DNA of 64,000 nt from Neofusicoccum parvum (taxonomy: Eukaryota > Ascomycota > Dothideomycetes > Botryosphaeriales > Botryosphaeriaceae), in assembly GCA_020912385.1 (NCBI GenBank), contig CP087220.1, positions 806,001 to 870,000 of the forward strand, written 5' to 3'. The position numbers were made by a program, and so were the translations under genes. The notes below the pieces were generated by a model. It was not told the DNA's origin, made no database searches, and worked only from the letters and a program-made list of their open reading frames with translations. Numbering within the stretch: the first letter of the stretch is position 1; each line of letters opens with the position of its first letter. Below, in pieces: positions 32,087 through 43,800 of the stretch.

Positions 32087-33883
32087 CTAATCTCGGAGGC
32101 CTGTTACGATGTCATTAATGTTACCCTCGATGCCAATGGCGTTCCCTTCGGCTTCGAGGTCGAAGTCCACAGTACCGGCGGCCTGTTCGCCGCCCCTGAT
32201 TAGCTTGACCTTTCCCTCCCCCCAACGCACCAACTGCTCGTTGGGCCATCTAAGTACGCCCGGTGTGCTCATCCCCACCCCCAACTCGAGAACGACGGCC
32301 GTCTTCCCCTCTCTTTCGATCTGGTCGAGGAAGTCCTGGTACCGCTCTTCGCCTTCTTCGAATGGCCGCTCATTGAACCAGTCACCGGCACGGACGCACA
32401 GGAAGACATCACCGCCACAGTATTCGCATACGGGTATCTTGCTCTTGTCTGTGAGCTCCTGTGTTTGGGGGTCGATCAAGGGTAGGGCCGCGTCCAGGTA
32501 TGGTTTGGAGCGAAAGTACGCGTCCGGGCGGCAGTTTCTGAGACACTGAAGATATTTGAAGGCACCCTGCGGCGATGAGAAGCGCTCCACCGGGAAGCCA
32601 TTTGCAGGAAAGAAGCCGTCTGCGTTAGAGGTCCGCACGAAGAAGCGGCCGTCGAAGCGTGCGGTAGCGAGGTCCAGCAAGGAGGCATAGAGCGGCGATG
32701 CGGGCCAAGTGCGGGCCAGCTGCAGCTGGGTGAAGTAGAAGCCCCACTTGTGTGCCTTGGAGGGCCACTCGTCCCAGCCGAACGTGTCATAGAGCCGGTG
32801 CAGTCCAAAGCGCTGGAAGGCGGGGAAGTGCTTCCGGAACAGCGACTGCGACGTGAAGTCAAGGCCTGCAGCGGCACTCAGACCGGCACCAGCGGTAATG
32901 AGGAGGAAGTCTGCCTGAGATATCCATCCGCGTGCGGTCTCGAGCACTGGGTTGGGATGGGGCAGGCTCTTCGGTATGTCCCCTTCGAACCTGGCCACCA
33001 TGCCCGCGTTCAGAGCTTCCTCGATGACTTCTCGATAATACAGCTCATCCTTCTCGAGGAAGACGTCGAAGATTACGTGGGTCAAGGGGGTTTCCGGGTG
33101 GCTCTTGCACCAGCTTATGACGGCGTCGACGGCGAGTTGAGCAGCAAGGCGGCCCGGAAAGCAAAACAGACCGGTGGAGATGCAAGGGAAGGCAACGACA
33201 AGACGGCCATCTGCCAGCGCGGGGAGGTCTTCGGCCTCGTCCAGGCAGGACTTGTAGCAGCTGGCCAGATTCTGCTTGTCCTGCTCGGTGGGCGTCTCGC
33301 CCGGATCCAGCTGCGGGCCAACAGTGTGCAAGATCCACGGTGCGTGGGCGCAGTACCCCGGCGTGACCTTGGCCGATCCAACCGGCTCCGGGTGGCCTTG
33401 GTGTGCCATAAGCCGGTTGCATTCGGCGCGTAAGCGCGGGCCGGCAGCGGAGTGGATGACATTGTCGATGCAGCGGTGGGACGGCTTGAAGCACCCCAGC
33501 AAGGCCGAGTTGGCGGCGTTGGCGATGGCGGTGACACCGGCGAGGGCGGTGATGTCGCCCCGCCAGAGAGATATGCTGACCGGCGAGGGCCCGTCCGCGG
33601 GGACGCTGCACAGAGGCCGGATGGAAGCGGCGGGGACGAGGACGCGGCTGGCCTGGAGGTGGGCGAGGACGCGCTCGACGTCTTGCAGAAGGGCGGGCGG
33701 CAGGTCCGGGGCGGCCGAGCGCTGGCACAGCAGGGCGCGGAGCGTCTGGAGCTGATGCCAAGTGTCGGCGGTTTGGAGATAGCGCGGGATGTCGTGGGCG
33801 CGGTGGTGGTGGTCCGCCGCCGCGTCCTCGAACAGGAAGGTCAGCGCGCGCGCGAGGCTCTGCTCCAAGTCGTGGCTCGCCAT
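32087..33883 (-). CDS. Macrodomain-sirtuin fusion (zinc-type macrodomain + SirTM)
   Basis: Single-exon 598-aa protein that joins an ADP-ribose-removing domain and an ADP-ribosylating sirtuin in one chain. Residues ~95-295 form a macrodomain: ISLWRGDITAL, AIANAANSALLGC, then FKPSHRCIDNVIHSAAG, and PCISTGLFCFP. The Cys131/His136/Cys138 set matches the zinc-containing macrodomain subtype. Residues ~315-598 are a SirTM-class sirtuin: ITAGAGLSAAAGLDF (NAD-binding, 329-343), RTSNADGFFPANGF (417-430) in place of the usual catalytic His motif, and a later CEYCGG zinc pair (486/489). In bacterial relatives SirTM modifies a lipoylated GcvH-like protein and the macrodomain reverses it. No lipoylation gene lies near this gene. 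The start is set at MASHD; the frame stays open for another ~590 nt upstream, in GC-rich sequence. Divergent from the permease. Confidence 0.85.
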   Translation of the reverse strand: MASHDLEQSLARALTFLFEDAAADHHHRAHDIPRYLQTADTWHQLQTLRALLCQRSAAPDLPPALLQDVERVLAHLQASRVLVPAASIRPLCSVPADGPSPVSISLWRGDITALAGVTAIANAANSALLGCFKPSHRCIDNVIHSAAGPRLRAECNRLMAHQGHPEPVGSAKVTPGYCAHAPWILHTVGPQLDPGETPTEQDKQNLASCYKSCLDEAEDLPALADGRLVVAFPCISTGLFCFPGRLAAQLAVDAVISWCKSHPETPLTHVIFDVFLEKDELYYREVIEEALNAGMVARFEGDIPKSLPHPNPVLETARGWISQADFLLITAGAGLSAAAGLDFTSQSLFRKHFPAFQRFGLHRLYDTFGWDEWPSKAHKWGFYFTQLQLARTWPASPLYASLLDLATARFDGRFFVRTSNADGFFPANGFPVERFSSPQGAFKYLQCLRNCRPDAYFRSKPYLDAALPLIDPQTQELTDKSKIPVCEYCGGDVFLCVRAGDWFNERPFEEGEERYQDFLDQIEREGKTAVVLELGVGMSTPGVLRWPNEQLVRWGEGKVKLIRGGEQAAGTVDFDLEAEGNAIGIEGNINDIVTGLRD

Positions 33884-34993
33884 GAAGAGTCCACGGGAGG
33901 CGGCGGCGAGTGTCGAGTACTCGTGCTCGTGGGCGCGCAGGCTTGGCGGATGAGCGATGGGCGCGGAATTCCGGCCGCGGCGGCGTAAGCGAGTCTCGCG
34001 CTGTCCATCTCCCGCCGCGGCCTCACCTCCATCGCCACCACCTTCGCGGCCGTGGTGTTGCAGCCCGCGCGCACGCCCACGACCGCGACCGCGACCATGC
34101 CCACGCCCACGGCGCCCCGCGCTGCTCGCCACGGCGGCGGCAGGCTGACGGCGCCGCACCGCGAGATCCTTCGGCGGCCATACGAGGTGAGGTGAGAGGT
34201 GGGTTGACAGAGGGTCGCACCAGCAGTGGCCAGCGCGTCGGAGGATGATCCTGCGCGGCGTGCGGCGTCGTTTTCTGCCTGCTCGCCTGCCTCCACCCCG
34301 CCCGCCGCCAAGAGCCAAACGCTCGACAAGACGCCAACCCTCCGCTTCCAGCCAGTCTGACCGCCTGCAGCCCTTGGCGCCTGCCCGCTGAACCTTGCCC
34401 GCACCGCTGCAGCTGCTGCTTTGGCTCGACGACGCCCGCCACCAGCCACGGACCGCCTGCCCGAACCATCGCACGTGCGCCGCTCCAGCGTGTCTGGCCT
34501 GCCTGGGGGCCGGCCGAGCCTGGGGACCGCGCCGCGAGCATCAGTCGGTGCTGCTGCGCGCCTGCGTCTTATCTGCACTCGCGCCTCCGCCGCCCGCCAA
34601 GAGCCCCAGAGCAGCATGTTCCGCTGGCGACCCTTATCGCTGCTGTCTCCGCCGGCCACGGGCATTGGCAGCCTAGAATTCTTCTGGAAGGTCGGCTTTC
34701 CTCTGGCCCCCCCAAGACCACACCAAGACCCAGTGCCCGCCCCGCGGAAGCGCCAAGCCTTCCCCAGACCCTCGTATTGCACTACCATGCACGTCCGCCT
34801 GCAATCCTGGTTCCCATGCCGTGTATGCCGTGCCTGTCGAGCCAGAGCGAGGCCAAGGGCCTGCCCAGGGCCGCTCTTATCGGTACTCGGCCACATAAGT
34901 ACAAGACATTCCTTGTCGCCATTTCTGCCTGCGCTCTCCAGACCCCTCCGTCTCTACTGATTCCCCCCCTTTCTCCCGTCGCTTTCTACCATC
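33884..34993. other. Divergent promoter region between macrodomain-SirTM and permease
   Basis: 1.1 kb, very GC-rich near the SirTM side. The permease side ends in a pyrimidine-rich leader (about 34934-34990) directly before ATG 34994. A 91-codon frame starting at ATG 34777 overlaps the permease start and could act as an upstream frame; this is untested. Confidence 0.45.
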
Positions 34994-36891
34994 ATGGCCG
35001 ACAAGGCCGACTTCGTCGAGAAGGGTGCCGTCAAGACCAGCGGGAGCGATGAAGGTCCTCCTGTCTACTCGGAGCCCAAGGTCGGCTATGCTGAGCACCA
35101 TGACGAGACGCTGGGCCTCTGGACCAGGATGGGCTTCACGCCCGAGTCCTTCAAGCGCCGCACCAAGAGCGATGTCAACAACCAGCTCAACCAGACCATG
35201 CAAAAGCGCCATCTCCACATGATTGCCATCGGTGGCTCCATTGGTGCTGGTCTTTTCGTGGGATCTGGAAGCGCTCTCAGCGACGGTGGTCCGGCCGCGC
35301 TCTTGATCGATTTCGGCATCATTGGGTAGTGCCACTCTCCCAGGAGCAAACACTCCGCGCTGACAGTTGCAAAGCGTCATGATCTTCAACGTCGTCTACG
35401 CCCTCGGAGAGCTCGCCGTCATGTATCCCGTCAGTGGTGGCTTCTACACCTACTCCACGCGCTTCATCGACCCGTCCTGGGGCTTTGCCATGGGTTGGAA
35501 CTACGTCTTTCAGTGGGCAATCGTGCTTCCGCTCGAACTGGTCGTCGCCGGTATGACGGTAGGCTACTGGGGGGTGGATCTCAATGTCGGCATTTGGATT
35601 ACTGTCTTCCTCGTCGTCATCATAATCATCAATATCTTCGGTGTCCTGGGTTACGCTGAGGAGGAATTCTGGTCTTCCTCGCTAAAGCTGATCACCATTA
35701 TCGTCTTCCTCATCATCGCCCTTATCTGCGTACTTGGCGGAGGTCCTTCCAACGGCAAGTACAACGAGTACTGGGGTGCCCGCCTTTGGTACGAGCCGGG
35801 TGCTTTCGCCAACGGGTTCAAGGGCGTGTGCTCTGTGTTCGTCACGGCTGCGTTTTCTTTCTCGGGTACCGAGCTTGTTGGTTTGGCCGCTGCTGAGTCC
35901 GAAAACCCAGAAAAGCAACTGCCCGGTGCCGTTAAGCAGGTGTTCTGGCGTATTACCCTGTGAGATCTCCAACGACACTTCTTCCTCTCGAGGCTGGACT
36001 TGCTGACAGTAGCCACAGCTTCTACATTCTGTCGCTCCTCTTCGTTGGTCTCTTGGTCCCTTACGACGACGACAGACTTTTGGGTGCCAACCCCTTCATT
36101 AACGTTGCGGCTTCTCCCTTCGTCATCGCAGCAAACGACGCTGGTCTTAAGGGTTTCGACAGTTTCATCAATGTCGTCATTCTCATCTCCGTCGTGTCCA
36201 TCGGCCTTTCCGGCGTGTACGGCGGGTCCCGCACCTTGACCGCCCTTGCTGAGCAGGGCTACGCCCCCAAGATTTTCACCTACGTCGACAAGGCCGGTCG
36301 CCCGCTCTGGTCGACCATTGCTGTTATTCTTTGTGGCCTGTTGGCCTACATCAACCTTGACAGGAACGGCCAAATTGTCTTCGATTGGCTAGTTGCTCTG
36401 TCTGGTTTGGCCGCCCTGTTCACCTGGGGTAGTATCTGTCTTGCTCACATCCGCTTCCGCGCTGCCTGGGCTTACCATGGCCACACTCTGGAAGAGATCC
36501 CCTTCCATGCTGCCGGCGGCGTCTACGGCTCGTGGCTTGGACTTATTCTCGTCATCCTGGTTCTCATTGCGCAGGTGAGTCTCGCATCTACGTGTTGTGA
36601 TTCGATGATGTCCTCCCGCTAACGTATGACTGCCAGTTCTACACTGCCGTCTGGCCTCTTGGTGGAGGCGTTAACGATGCCGAAGGCTTCTTCAAGTCTT
36701 ACTTGGCCCTGTTCGTTGTCATATTCTTCTGGATTTGTGGCTACTTCTGGAAGAAGACGGGCTGGCTCAAGCTCTCCCAAGTTGATGTTGACAGCGGTCG
36801 CCGCCCGGTCGACTGGGACAGGATCAACGCAGAGCGGGCGAACATCGCTGCCATGCCCGCCTGGCGCAGGATACTCAACTTGGCTTTCTAG
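34994..36891 (+). CDS. Amino-acid permease (YAT/APC family)
   Basis: Plasma-membrane amino-acid/proton symporter of the fungal YAT family, 575 aa. Exons: 34994-35325, 35375-35959, 36019-36574, 36637-36891, with introns of 49-62 bp. The cytosolic N-terminus (1-70) is followed by QKRHLHMIAIGGSIGAGLFVGSG, the family signature at the first membrane segment. Further hallmarks are GELAVMYPVSGGFYTYSTRFIDPSWGFAMGWNYV, FSGTELVGLAAAESENPEK and SVVSIGLSGVYGGSRTLTALAEQGYAPK. About twelve hydrophobic segments are visible. The C-tail ends with a short cytosolic stretch (DRINAERANIAAMPAWRRILNLAF). It looks closest to general or broad-range permeases; substrate not assigned. Intron 1 uses an AAG acceptor, but the frame is unambiguous. 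Confidence 0.93.
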
Positions 36892-37756
36892 CTTGGTTTT
36901 TGGTCTCCAGTCTTGCAGACACAGGAGAAGGGGAGGGTTTTTTTATGGGGGAAAACCATAGACACCGGGCTTAGGCTACTTCTATTCCTTCGTGTAGCCA
37001 ACAAAGGCCATTTTGACCATGCTCAAATCAGTGGCTTGCCTCTTCGCTGCAGGTTCACAAGTGCAAATGTGGCGTGTACCAACTAACTCACTCCAAATGT
37101 CCAACTCCGCGGCCAAGCCCCTTACGCAACAGCAACCCCGATTTTATCATGCAGTAGGACGATCTTCAGCATCTCGATGCTTCTTGGTATGCATACCCGC
37201 AGAAGGCCTTGTCCCTGCGCCGAGAACCGCACTAGGCCACGGGTTGATCGCTATCTGAATAAGCGCACAAGCTTTTCTATCCTCGCAGTCGCCTGCAGCT
37301 AGCCAGCAGTCGCTTTCGGTCGCGTGCCTGCATGCATGTATATAACAGTTCTGTCGGAGACATAGATTAAGGCTCGATCAGGAAGGGATTTGGCCTACTG
37401 GCGTCACGCACGGCCCCTCAAGATAAGCTTAAACTGGTCCCACATCGCTGGGATAACTCGCAGTGCTTATTATCAGTGCGGTGATTCGCACGCCGCGTTC
37501 AGACCTGACGGAGTGCACGTTATTCGTCTAAAACACGGACATAGACTGGTCATTCTTGTTCGAATTGGTACACACGTGAACCGAGACGCTTGTGTGTCGC
37601 AAGCTACCAGGATGTATTTAGCCGAGAGGACGTTGCAAGACTGACAACGCTCAAAAATATGTAAGAGAAGTAGAAGCGCAAATATCTACAAGAACATGTG
37701 GTTTGAATATCCTCCAATCCCCTTTCTTTTTCCTCGTGTCATCATCGCGTCGGAAT
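36892..37756. other. Convergent intergenic region
   Basis: 3' flanks of the permease and the LPMO gene. Includes a TATATAAC at about 37338 on plus with no associated gene. Nothing else recognised. Confidence 0.5.
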
Positions 37757-38631
37757 CTAAGCCTTGAAGTTGCGAGCCCAGCGCTTCGTAGCGTTGGAGG
37801 CGGACGAAGCACCGCTCCAGAGAGCCGGGCCGGGGAAGGGGTAGCTGTCGACCGTGGCATAGATGTTGAACACGGTGTCCTCGGGAGCGTACAGCTCGGT
37901 GCCCTTGACACCGTCGGTCAGCTCGCCAGAGCCGGAGCCCGTGACCTTGACGTTGTAGCACTGGGGATAGTTCTGGGCGCCGTTGACTTCGCCGGCGGAG
38001 TGGAGGGCGATGATCTCGTTGCGGAGGACGTAGTTGCCCGGCTTAAGCGACGATGGGATGGTGACGGTCGTCTTGTTGTTGGAAATGAGCTCGTCGGTGG
38101 CCCAGACCTGAGAGTCGATGTCGCCGCCGGTGATGAGACCCTTCTGGTAGACCTTGGTCCAGGCAAGGTCTTCGACAGCCGCCGCAGTGCAGTCGCCGGT
38201 AGCGGCAGCACCACCGCACGGTGCCATGTAGGTAAGGATGGGGCCGTGGTGCGAAGTGGGCTGTTCCTCAGTCAGTGCGAGCTACGAAGAATTGCCTGGC
38301 TGGAAAGGCTTACCCAGGGGTTGGGGTTCGAGCCGGGCGTTCCCCAGGAGATGTCGATATCAGAACCGGCAGCAGCCTCCATATAGATGGGGGCAGCCTT
38401 GGCGTCGTCGTGGCAGTTGATCGAGGCGGTGGAGTACTGGGTGCCGACGATGGGGCCGTGGCCGAAGCCACCAGCCTGCCAGGCGGCAACCTCAGGGACG
38501 GGGTTGTAATACTGGTAGTTGGCATCCCAACCACCGTACGCCTTACCGCCGGAGACAATGTCAAGGATGACACCGTGGGCGCTGACCGAGGCGGCGCCAG
38601 CGGCGAGAACAGCAAGAGACTTGAAAGACAT
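37757..38631 (-). CDS. AA9 lytic polysaccharide monooxygenase
   Basis: Secreted copper enzyme that oxidatively cleaves cellulose or related glucans. Exons on minus 38631-38314 and 38260-37757 (273 aa); the 53-bp intron (GTAAGC/AACAG) follows NPNPW. The signal peptide [18 protein letters not shown] leaves His19 at the mature N-terminus, the histidine-brace ligand. The second ligand is in SHHGP at about residue 110, right after the intron. Family blocks: [76 protein letters not shown] and [15 protein letters not shown]. Cysteines fit the usual two disulfides. No CBM1 or linker follows; it ends RNFKA. A TATATA lies 133 bp upstream. Confidence 0.93.
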
Positions 38632-39509
38632 GTTGGTTTGCAGAGGGTTGGATGAAGCTTCAAAGGGCACCAGGCCGAGAACGAATGGAAGAGAAAGCTG
38701 GTGCGAGCGAATGGACTGGCTAGCAGTGGGATGCTGGTGTGCAACAACCCGGCCGTGGGCAGGTATATATGCAACAGAAAGCGCCGCCTACCCGGGTCTC
38801 TCGTGGGGCCCGTTTCGATGGACCGCACGGTGGCTAGCGAGCGACCCTGTCATCAGCCCCGTGACATAGATATTGGCCGAGCGGCAGCTTAATTGCGGGT
38901 GTTTCTCCATCAATAGGAGAGGCGGCGATCGCGGCCACCCAGATTGCCCAGATGGCGCAAGGCAAAGTGTTTGGCGGATGTTTGGCGCGTAGCCGGGTCG
39001 GGCGCTGCTGTTTGCCGAAGATTGATGAAACGGCTTGGCGTTCATGCGTCGAAACACGTCCGTTTCGCGTCCCGAGGCACCACAGCCGAGTCCAAAAAGA
39101 GCGGGGAGGGCGACTGTGCGCAGGAAACATGTCTATTCTCTAGTGTAGAAAAGGGGAGACTGGTCGCTCGCACGCCGTGCTCGCGACGCCAGGCGGACTC
39201 GCTAAACCAAAGCAGCCGCCAGGATGCCGGAAGGGGAAGCGGGGCTGCTGGACGTGTATACACAGTAGCGTCGCTCGCCTACAGTGCAGCCCACAGACGG
39301 CCGCAACGCTCTCAGGCCACCTGCCGGCGTCAAGGAGCCGCCCTGTACGCCGTGGCCGCGAGGCGCTGTGGGGGGTTGGCCGTTGCAGCGCTCGGCGCCG
39401 TGGTGCGCAGGTATGGCGGCCCGCAACGCCAGCCCGGCTCGACGGCTCACTTCTCCGGCTTCCATCGCCAATTCTCCATCCCCTCCTGTGGACCACCTCT
39501 TCTCTCTGC
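38632..39509. other. Intergenic region, GC-rich in its right half
   Basis: Upstream of the LPMO gene and downstream of PEX11. GC rises from about 39160. A 410-codon plus frame (39177-40409) lies antisense to PEX11 and is rejected. No gene recognised. Confidence 0.5.
38764..38769 (-). promoter_or_regulatory. TATA-like element of the LPMO gene
   Basis: TATATA on minus, 133 bp upstream of ATG 38631. Confidence 0.4.
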
Positions 39510-40382
39510 TCAAGCCGCCGTTTGCCGCCACCGCTCGCGCAAGCCCACTCCGCCGGCAACCATGCCGCAGAAGCCCACCCAGCCATCGCTCACGCAGCCC
39601 TCTTCCAGGCTCCAGTGGATGGTCAGCGGCGCGTAGGCGGCATTGCTGATGGCCTGCCTCCACCACGCCTCGTACTTCTTCCTCCTCGCCAGCTTGTCTT
39701 CCTTCTCTTCGCCCTCGGCTTGTGCTTGCTTGGAGTCCTGATGCCACAGGTAGCCCAGCCTAACGAACTCGAGGCCAACGTGGGCCGCCCAGAAGCGCGA
39801 GCTCCATACCCACCACCATGTCTGCCTCTTTGCGCCGGCGTCGCCACTCCAGCCGTCGGTGTTCAGAATGCCCTTGCTCGCAAGGTACGCGCCATTTTCG
39901 AGGTACTGGAACAGCACGTTGACAAGAACCTGGACCCAAGTGATGGTCTTGACAACCCTGTCTTTGGGCGGGTTCACGTAGGTGTCGCGGCCCCAGAGGT
40001 AGAGGTCGAGCAGGCCCCACATGCGCACGAAGATGCGGAAGTCGGAGATCAGCTCCTCCAGCTTCTTGCTCGCGTCAGTGGCGCGGGTGAGGCGCTGGAT
40101 GTGTGGGGTAGGCGGGACCGAGGCGACGAGCGCCTCGCCGGGCAGAAGGGCCTGCGAGGCCTTTGCGGCAATGCCCAGGGCCAGGCTGCGCAGCTTGGAT
40201 TCGAGGTGTGCCTGCAGGCCGGTGCGCACGAAGGTGAGGGTGTAGTTGACGGTGCAGAGGGCGCTGTCGATGCCGGCCGGGGTCGACAGGACCTGGGCCA
40301 GGCGCAGCAGCTTCGTGTCGGCGGAGCGCAGGGAGCGGGCCAGCAGGGCAGGCGGCGGCGGCGGGCGCTCGGAGGACGACAT
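39510..40382 (-). CDS. PEX11: Peroxin 11 family protein
   Basis: Peroxisomal membrane protein that elongates and divides peroxisomes, 290 aa, no intron. Start MSSSERPPPPPALLARSL is a typical disordered, Pro-rich N-terminus. Family features: LRSADTKLLRLAQVLSTPAG, TTYV-like repeat of TLTFVRTGLQ, ISDFRIFVRMWGLLDLYLWGRD (the central amphipathic helix and membrane region) and a C-terminal hydrophobic segment ending near ERWRQTAA. Filamentous fungi have several PEX11 paralogues; the ISDFRIFVRMWGLL block and overall length suggest the PEX11C-type rather than PEX11/PMP27, but this is inference. Sits tail-to-head with TRM3 on the same strand, 511 bp apart. Confidence 0.85.
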   Translation of the reverse strand: MSSSERPPPPPALLARSLRSADTKLLRLAQVLSTPAGIDSALCTVNYTLTFVRTGLQAHLESKLRSLALGIAAKASQALLPGEALVASVPPTPHIQRLTRATDASKKLEELISDFRIFVRMWGLLDLYLWGRDTYVNPPKDRVVKTITWVQVLVNVLFQYLENGAYLASKGILNTDGWSGDAGAKRQTWWWVWSSRFWAAHVGLEFVRLGYLWHQDSKQAQAEGEEKEDKLARRKKYEAWWRQAISNAAYAPLTIHWSLEEGCVSDGWVGFCGMVAGGVGLRERWRQTAA

Positions 40383-40893
40383 GGCGTGAAGCCGACAGCT
40401 GTTGGGTAGCAGGCGACTGAGGGACGAGAGGGACAGGCGCAGGAACGAGCAGGAACGACAAATAATGGCAGCTGCCGCACATGGGCGCGACTCCGATAAG
40501 CCGAGGCCCGCGAGTCACGGCTACCGACGTCGCTCGACGCGAACACCAACCTCACCCCGATGTCCTCGCACGTCCGGGGCACGCGGCGCCGTGGGCTGCG
40601 TCTCTTTCGCCCGTCGCACCGCCGTCGGCGCTGGTCCGCAGCCGCCCGCCACCCCGGATTCCGTTTCCTGCACAGGAATCCGAGCCCCCGCTGGATCTCT
40701 CCCGCTGGCCGACGGAATTAGTCCGCCCGCCTGCGCCGGAAGGCCACAGCGAGAACGCGCCCTTGCGCACAAATGTCCAGGTAAGCTCGATCCGATACGT
40801 CGCGTTGCTGCGCCTGTTTTGTCTACCCTTGGTGGATCCGCCCTATCAGCGCCAGCATTACCACATCCCGCCGGGCTAATGCTCAGCCTCCGC
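40383..40893. other. Intergenic region between TRM3 3' end and PEX11 start
   Basis: PEX11 promoter and TRM3 3' flank. No feature recognised. Confidence 0.4.
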
Positions 40894-43800
40894 CTACTTT
40901 CCGCAATGCTGCCTCTGATACTCGTACAACACAATCGCCGCTGCCGTCTGCACGTTCAGGCTCCGTGTCACCCCCACCTGCCGGACCTCCACACAGATGT
41001 CGCACTCCGCGAGCACTGTCCCTGGGATGCCCTCGCGCTCGCTTCCCATCACCAGCACGCACTTCTCGGGCAGAACACTGTCCTCGGCCCCCAGCACGAG
41101 GCTTCGGTCCGTTTGCTCCACTCCCACCACTTTGTATCCCTCGGCCTTCATTGCCCGCAGAAACTCCGGCAGCTCCGCGGGTGGGAGAGAATGGATGGGG
41201 ATATGTGAGTGCGACGAGACAGACACTGACGTGAAATCCTTGTGCTTCAGCGTGTCCAGCGAGCGCATGTACATGGATGCGCACCCAAATATTTCTGCTG
41301 CCCGCGAGAGTCCACCGAGGTTGTACGCATTGTCAATCAAGGATCCGATGAGAATCAACGGCGTGCTGGGCCGCGCCAAAGCCGCAGCCGGTGATGCAAG
41401 CAACGCTTCTTGCCAAGCCATGCCTTTCGTTTGAAGGGGAATGGCGGGTGCATCTGTCGCTGGCACAATCGAGAAATCGCTCTTGGATTCATCGGTGGAA
41501 CTCATGGCTTGCGCTGCGACCTTGTCCGTCCCCAGCGGTATCTGTGCTGGCGGGTATCGCTCGCCAGCCTCTTGTTCATCCTCGGCCCAAACAGCTTTGA
41601 AGTCCTCCATCGAAACAACCCGCGCCTCCGCTGGATCAAAATCGAGGTATCTCCCTCCGAAAAGCAGCGCCAGATTGTTGTCCTTGATCGGGTCCAGCCA
41701 TTCCAGCGTTCTTTGCGGTGGAGGGGTCGAGTATTTGTCGAGCGACCTGATGTGCGTATTCAGCGCGGAGAACGCTGGGTTTTCCGTGATTTTCGTCCAG
41801 CCATTAGCTTCGGCGTGATCCCAAAGGGGTGGGAAGGACCACTGGGCCTCGTGCCGGATGACAATCTTGGGGCTGGCTGACAGTGGTATCAGGAGAGTCA
41901 TGAGTCTGTGTGCAAACGCCTCGTCCGTGTCTGGGAGGCGTGCAGCCATGACGGCCATCTTCATCACCGACGCAACGTGTTTCGGATTCGTGTGGTCGTC
42001 GGATCCAAGTATTTCGACGAGCTCCCGCCGTTGTTCGGGCTCGCGCACATAGATGCGAACAATGATCCACTCCCAGAGGAACCGATACCGCGGTAGTGGC
42101 TCCAACGAGAGCACCTTCGTGAATTTCCGCAGGTAATCGGCGACCTCTTCTTTCGATGCAGCAGATAGGCAGGTCTGGGAGAGTAAAAGCATGGTCTGTA
42201 CCTGAGTCGTGGCTTTCCACTTGCTGACCATGGGTATCGGCACCTTCTGCTTCACCCAGGGCCTAAGAACCTGATCGAAAACGCGCTTCGCAAAAACATG
42301 GTCAGACGCGCGGATTCTATTAAGCAGATCAAACATGGCCGCATATCCCTGCGATTCTCCTGGACCATAATACGAAGCGTATGTACGATGTGAGACAATG
42401 GCAGCCAGCTTCTCTGCCACCGCAGCCTCAATCAAAAACTCCAATTTAGCCGTCGGCGGGCGGTCAGCAAAGCGCACGATGAAATCCTCTAGCGGCAAGA
42501 AGCTGACCACCTCTGGCACCTGGAAATACGCTCTTCGGAGGGCCTTGACCAGCGGCGGGAAAACGTAGATCCTTCCTTCGCTGAAGGTCTGGAATTCGGA
42601 CAGTGCCCGAGCGAGAAGGGCATGCGTATCCTCTGAAGCTACACGAAGGCACGCTGGATGATAGAACACCCCTGGGAGCAGCATGAGAGAGGGCCTTGGA
42701 TACTCCTGCGTCTCCATTTCATCCCAAACTGCCTCCAAAGAAGCATGCAAGTCCCGGGGGTCCAGCTCATCCTGTTGAGCCATCACGCGGCTTAAGTAGT
42801 GACATGCAGCGAGAAGGCCGTCTCCTTGAAGGCAACGATACTGTGTCTCGCGCACCGTTTGCACGAACGACTTCAGGGACAGAGTATTCCCGCCATTCAG
42901 ACTGAGACTACTGAGGTCTGGAGTTGACCCACCTGTTTCCGCAAGCTCAACGCCATCCTGGCTGCGAAGCTCGGTCCAGCGCTGCTTGAGAACATTGTAG
43001 CCAGGCGTCTTATCCAAAATTTCTGAGTGACGGGTGACAGCCTCCTCGAGAAGCACTGACGCCGCGGCGGTCGAGAAGTCACGCGCGACTTCTGCAAGAC
43101 CAGATCTGGTGACTACTTGGACAAGCAGGGGTATGTCGTCGACGGCAAGTCTTGTTCTTACATCATTACCTCGCGCGAGCCCATCCAGAATACCCTGCAA
43201 GCAGTAAGGGAGCGCATGCTGGTAGAAGTACTGGCCTTTCCCATGGATGTAAGAGAGAATAACCCGTGTGAACCTCTGGCGGGACTCATCCTGGAGACAG
43301 GATTGCAGAAGCCCACAGATGAAGGAACTCAAGCGTTCGCCATGCTCGCAGCGGACGTGCTGCCCATTGCGGCGAAGACTTCCAGTGAAAAGGAATCCCT
43401 GTGTTGCCCATGGCAAGAAGGATGCAGAGAGAAGACCCTGGTAGCTTTCATTCGCGGCATCAGGCATCGGAACAAGACCCTGCAGCACCCGATTCCCGAT
43501 GAATTTACGAATGCCATCCTGAACTCCGGGCCGTAACGAAGCCTGCAGTAGCGTAATGATCCACGTAGAATGCACTGACGATCTCCAGGCTAGGTTTGCC
43601 AAGTCCGGCATGCATTCCTCAACCTGGTTGATGTATCTCCCAAGGATGATGGTCTCGAAGAGCGTGCAGTATCTGGTGTAATCCATCTCAAAGCCCGGCT
43701 GGGAGGCGCCTGCAACATACGGATGAAGGTCCTCGGGGTAGGCCATAGTGAAGCGGATAGATGCCCTCAGAATGTGTAAACAAAACTTGCGTTGCTCGGA

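Noticed and set aside
33884..34474. N-terminal extension of the macrodomain-SirTM frame
   Set aside because: The frame is open but encodes Arg/Gly-rich low-complexity sequence; the family begins near the chosen ATG 33883.
39177..40409. 410-codon plus frame
   Set aside because: Antisense to PEX11, which has the clear family motifs.
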